Positions 61,650 through 64,000 of a stretch of DNA of 64,000 nt are shown piece by piece. The first letter of the stretch is position 1; the number at the start of each line of letters is the position of its first letter. The notes beneath the pieces are model-generated. The model did not search any database. It was not told the DNA's origin and saw only the letters and a list, made by a program, of their open reading frames with translations. Origin of the DNA: Variovorax sp. N23 (GTDB lineage: Bacteria; Pseudomonadota; Gammaproteobacteria; Burkholderiales; Burkholderiaceae_C); NCBI RefSeq assembly GCF_025486315.1, contig NZ_JAOOPY010000019.1, positions 31,021 through 95,020 of the forward strand, read 5' to 3'. The translations under genes and the position numbers were made by a program.

Positions 61650-62936
61650 ATGAGTCTCGCCACCCGCTGCCCTGCCTGCGGCACCACGTTCAAGGTGGTG
61701 CGAGACCAGCTTCGCATTTCCGACGGATGGGTGCGCTGCGGTCGTTGCAGCCATGTGTTCGACGGCACGGAACACCTGCACGACACCGAAGCTGCGACGC
61801 CGGACGTGGCAGCGCCCACGCCCGCACCCGAGCCGGCCGACCAGGCGTCGTCGGCGCAGAGCGCTCCGCCCTCGGACTCGCCGACACCCGAGGCGTCGAC
61901 GCTGGCCGACATCGACTTCTTCGGCGAGGCCTTGATGCGCCTCCAGGGCGGCTCATCGGACGGCGAGGCGCCCGGCCGCGCGCCGACGGCCGCCATCACC
62001 GACCACATTCCGCAGCCACCGCGCACCCAACCCGTGGCGCTCGAGGCCCCCACGCTCGGCTGGCCTGCGTTCGGCGGCCATGCATCGACCTCCACGGTGC
62101 CCGTCATCGAGTTCCCCGTCGATGAGCCGCCTGTACCGGGGCCCGTCGCGGCCGAGGCCGTCGACGCTTGGTCGCGGCTGCCGTCGCTGCACCTGGGCGA
62201 TGTGCCGCAGCGCGCCGAGGCATCGGTGCCAGCGGCGGTGTCCGACGCCGACGACGCCCAGTTTCAGAAGGCGTTGCGCCGCGCGCGCATCAAGTCCGCC
62301 AAGATCGCGAAGGCGCGTGCCAAGGCCAAGGACAGCGAGCCGGCCGCCGTCGTGATGACGGCGAGCGAGCCCGTGGAGCCTTCGCCGACGCCGGAGATTT
62401 CGCCGGCGCCCGCCCGCCGGCGCTCCTCGCGCGTGCACGAGGAGCGCCAGCAGGGCTTTCGTCTGCGCTGGCCCTGGCGTACCCTCTCGGCGGCCGCATT
62501 GCTGCTGCTGGTGGCGCAGATGGCCTACCAGGAGCGCAGTGCCATCGTGGCTCGCCAGCCGTCATGGCGGCCCGCCTTTGCCAGTGCGTGCGAGGTGCTG
62601 GGTTGTCAGCTGTCGGCGCTGCAGCGCATCGCGGACATCACCATCGACGGCGCTTCCTTCGCGCGAGAAAAAGGCGGCGAGGGCTACCAGCTGAGCTTCA
62701 CGCTGCGCAACCGGGCCGACCTCCCGCTGGCCATGCCCGCGGTCGAGCTGTCGCTGATCGATCTGCAGGAGCGGACCGTCGTGCGCCGCGTGCTCAGGCC
62801 CGCCGACTATGGCGCGCCGGCCGTGATCGCCGCGCACGGGGAGCGCACGGCACTGCTGCCGATGACGCTCGCCAGCGGCGACGCCGCGGCATTGCCGCGC
62901 GTGGCCGGATTCCATCTCGATGCCTTCTACCCCTAG
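61650..62936 (+). CDS. zinc-ribbon and DUF3426 domain membrane protein
   Basis: The N-terminus is an MJ0042-type zinc ribbon (CPACGTTF ... VRCGRCSHVFDG). A disordered Pro/Ala/Glu region of about 220 residues follows, then one membrane helix (TLSAAALLLLVAQMAYQ) and a C-terminal DUF3426 domain (about 305-425, ITIDGASFAREKGGEGYQLSFTLRNRADLPLAMPAVELSLID). The zinc ribbon would be cytoplasmic and DUF3426 periplasmic. Function is unknown; it regularly follows prmA in Burkholderiales. Confidence 0.88.
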   Translation: MSLATRCPACGTTFKVVRDQLRISDGWVRCGRCSHVFDGTEHLHDTEAATPDVAAPTPAPEPADQASSAQSAPPSDSPTPEASTLADIDFFGEALMRLQGGSSDGEAPGRAPTAAITDHIPQPPRTQPVALEAPTLGWPAFGGHASTSTVPVIEFPVDEPPVPGPVAAEAVDAWSRLPSLHLGDVPQRAEASVPAAVSDADDAQFQKALRRARIKSAKIAKARAKAKDSEPAAVVMTASEPVEPSPTPEISPAPARRRSSRVHEERQQGFRLRWPWRTLSAAALLLLVAQMAYQERSAIVARQPSWRPAFASACEVLGCQLSALQRIADITIDGASFAREKGGEGYQLSFTLRNRADLPLAMPAVELSLIDLQERTVVRRVLRPADYGAPAVIAAHGERTALLPMTLASGDAAALPRVAGFHLDAFYP

Positions 62937-62995
62937 TCGCGTTCCGGCGCGTCTTCATCCCTTCTTCCCTTCCTTCCCTACCAACGGTCCATCCC

Positions 62996-63898
62996 ATGGC
63001 AGCCCTGATTTGCGGTTCTCTCGCGTTCGACACCATCATGAATTTCGAGGGAAGGTTTGCCGACCAGATCCTCCCGGACCAGGTGCACATTCTGAACGTG
63101 TCCTTCCTCGTGCCCGGCCTGCGCCGTGACTTCGGCGGGTGCGCCGGCAACATCGCCTACAGCCTGAATGCGCTGGGCGGCACGGCGCTGCCGATGGCGA
63201 CCGTCGGCAGCGACGGCGCCGACTACATCGCACGCCTGCAGGGCCTGGGCATCGGCACTGAATTCGTCCGCGAACTCGGCGACACCTACACCGCGCAGTG
63301 CTTCATCACGACCGACCTCGCCAACAACCAGATCACGGCCTTTCACCCGGGCGCGATGCAGCAGGCGCACGTCACGCGGATCGAGGCGCGCGACGACATC
63401 CGGCTCGGGATCATCTCGCCCGACGGACGCGATGCGATGCTGCAGCATGCCGAGCAGTTCAAGGTCGCCGGCATTCCCTTCGTGTTCGACCCGGGCCAGG
63501 GCCTGCCGATGTTCAACGGCGACGAACTCGCGCGCTTCATCGAGCAGGCGGACTGGGTCACGGTCAACGACTACGAAGGCAAGATGCTCAGCGACCGCAC
63601 CGGCTGGGGCAACGCCGAGATCTCGCGCCGTGTGCGCGGGCTGGTGGTCACGCTCGGCGCCGATGGCTGTGATGTCTGGGTCGACGGCCAGTGCACGCAT
63701 GTGCCGGCCGTGACGCCCGAGGCGGTGGTCGACCCGACCGGCTGCGGCGACGCCTGGCGCGGTGCGCTGCTCTTCGGTCTGGAGAAGGGCTGGTCGCTGG
63801 CAGACTGCGCCACGCTGGGCAACCGCGTGGGTGCACTCAAGATCGCACAGCGCGGTCCGCAGAACTACCGACTCGATCGGCCGGTGCTGGGCGTTTGA
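62996..63898 (+). CDS. PfkB-family carbohydrate/nucleoside kinase
   Basis: The 300-residue protein has the PfkB N-terminal GG switch (GGCAGNIAYSLNALGG) and the C-terminal anion-hole/catalytic motif DPTGCGDAWRGALLFG with its Asp base. The ICGSLAFDTIMNFEGRF start resembles bacterial adenosine-kinase-like PfkB members; the sugar or nucleoside substrate is not certain. It is separated from the DUF3426 gene by 60 bp and is the last complete gene. Confidence 0.9.
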   Translation: MAALICGSLAFDTIMNFEGRFADQILPDQVHILNVSFLVPGLRRDFGGCAGNIAYSLNALGGTALPMATVGSDGADYIARLQGLGIGTEFVRELGDTYTAQCFITTDLANNQITAFHPGAMQQAHVTRIEARDDIRLGIISPDGRDAMLQHAEQFKVAGIPFVFDPGQGLPMFNGDELARFIEQADWVTVNDYEGKMLSDRTGWGNAEISRRVRGLVVTLGADGCDVWVDGQCTHVPAVTPEAVVDPTGCGDAWRGALLFGLEKGWSLADCATLGNRVGALKIAQRGPQNYRLDRPVLGV

Positions 63899-64000
63899 GC
63901 GTCTTCTTGCCCCGGCCCTGAGCGTGACCCGTCCTGAATAGCGTTGACACCTCAGGACGATAGGAACACTGCCGGAGCTACCCGGCCAAGGACGCCCGAT
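63899..64000. other. intergenic end of window
   Basis: No ORF, terminator or repeat is evident in these 102 bases. TTGACA at 63944-63949 is a perfect -35-like hexamer, but no matching -10 is seen at proper spacing before the window ends. Confidence 0.4.

Overview
The window is high-GC DNA with densely packed, often overlapping genes. Gene order and protein families point to a betaproteobacterium of the order Burkholderiales, most likely Comamonadaceae (Variovorax/Acidovorax-like). The evidence is a complete mra/mur/fts (dcw) cluster, the dapF-DUF484-xerC and accB-accC-prmA-DUF3426 runs, a Gram-negative porin, LpxC, and short GC-rich intergenic repeats. The species cannot be fixed from sequence alone. 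No rRNA, tRNA, CRISPR array, insertion sequence or prophage was seen, and no stretch longer than about 300 bases lacks a gene.

Layout. 1-7.4 kb is an accessory-looking stretch: the 3' end of a hybrid sensor kinase, an alpha/beta hydrolase, a small unknown protein, an orphan VWA-domain membrane protein, Dps, and a LysR / MFS exporter / DkgB aldo-keto reductase module. 7.5-18 kb carries housekeeping genes: dapF, DUF484, a SanA/YdcF-like protein, xerC, rlmI, a COG0523 GTPase, an unusual DksA with a long basic tail, a double STAS-like protein, and the hslVU protease. 18.2-37.3 kb is the dcw cluster in the order mraZ-rsmH-ftsL-ftsI-murE-murF-mraY-murD-ftsW-murG-murC-ddl-ftsQ-ftsA-ftsZ-lpxC. Most of its junctions overlap by 1-4 bases, which implies translational coupling. 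37-46.6 kb is mainly on the minus strand: ruvC, a porin, a CdsA-like and a PlsC-like pair, mtgA, aroE, a TonB-like protein, an RNB ribonuclease and a small esterase. 46.7-51.5 kb holds a large lipoprotein divergent from a NarL-type two-component system. 51.5-55.6 kb has rodA, tldD and an aroG-type DAHP synthase preceded by an aromatic leader-peptide attenuator. 55.7-63.9 kb has a DUF985 cupin, mpl, an unknown protein, a TlpA-like thioredoxin, accBC, prmA, a DUF3426 protein and a PfkB kinase.

How the genes work together. Peptidoglycan synthesis dominates: DapF makes meso-DAP, Mur enzymes, MraY and MurG build lipid II, FtsW/FtsI and RodA/MtgA polymerise or cross-link it, Mpl recycles it, and FtsQLAZ direct it to the septum. 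Lipid A (LpxC) and fatty-acid/phospholipid genes (AccBC, CdsA-like, PlsC-like) complete an envelope theme.

The most interesting signals are: a leader ORF (54344-54418) with seven aromatic codons out of eight followed by a terminator upstream of aroG; a MurD with an acidic Pro/Ala/Glu insert of about 140 residues; a DksA that keeps only one of four zinc-finger cysteines and sits beside a COG0523 metallochaperone-like GTPase; four AGTG boxes spaced exactly 10 bp upstream of mraZ; and a recurrent arrangement in which a -10-like hexamer lies 6-9 nt before the start codon of at least nine genes, suggesting leaderless mRNAs.
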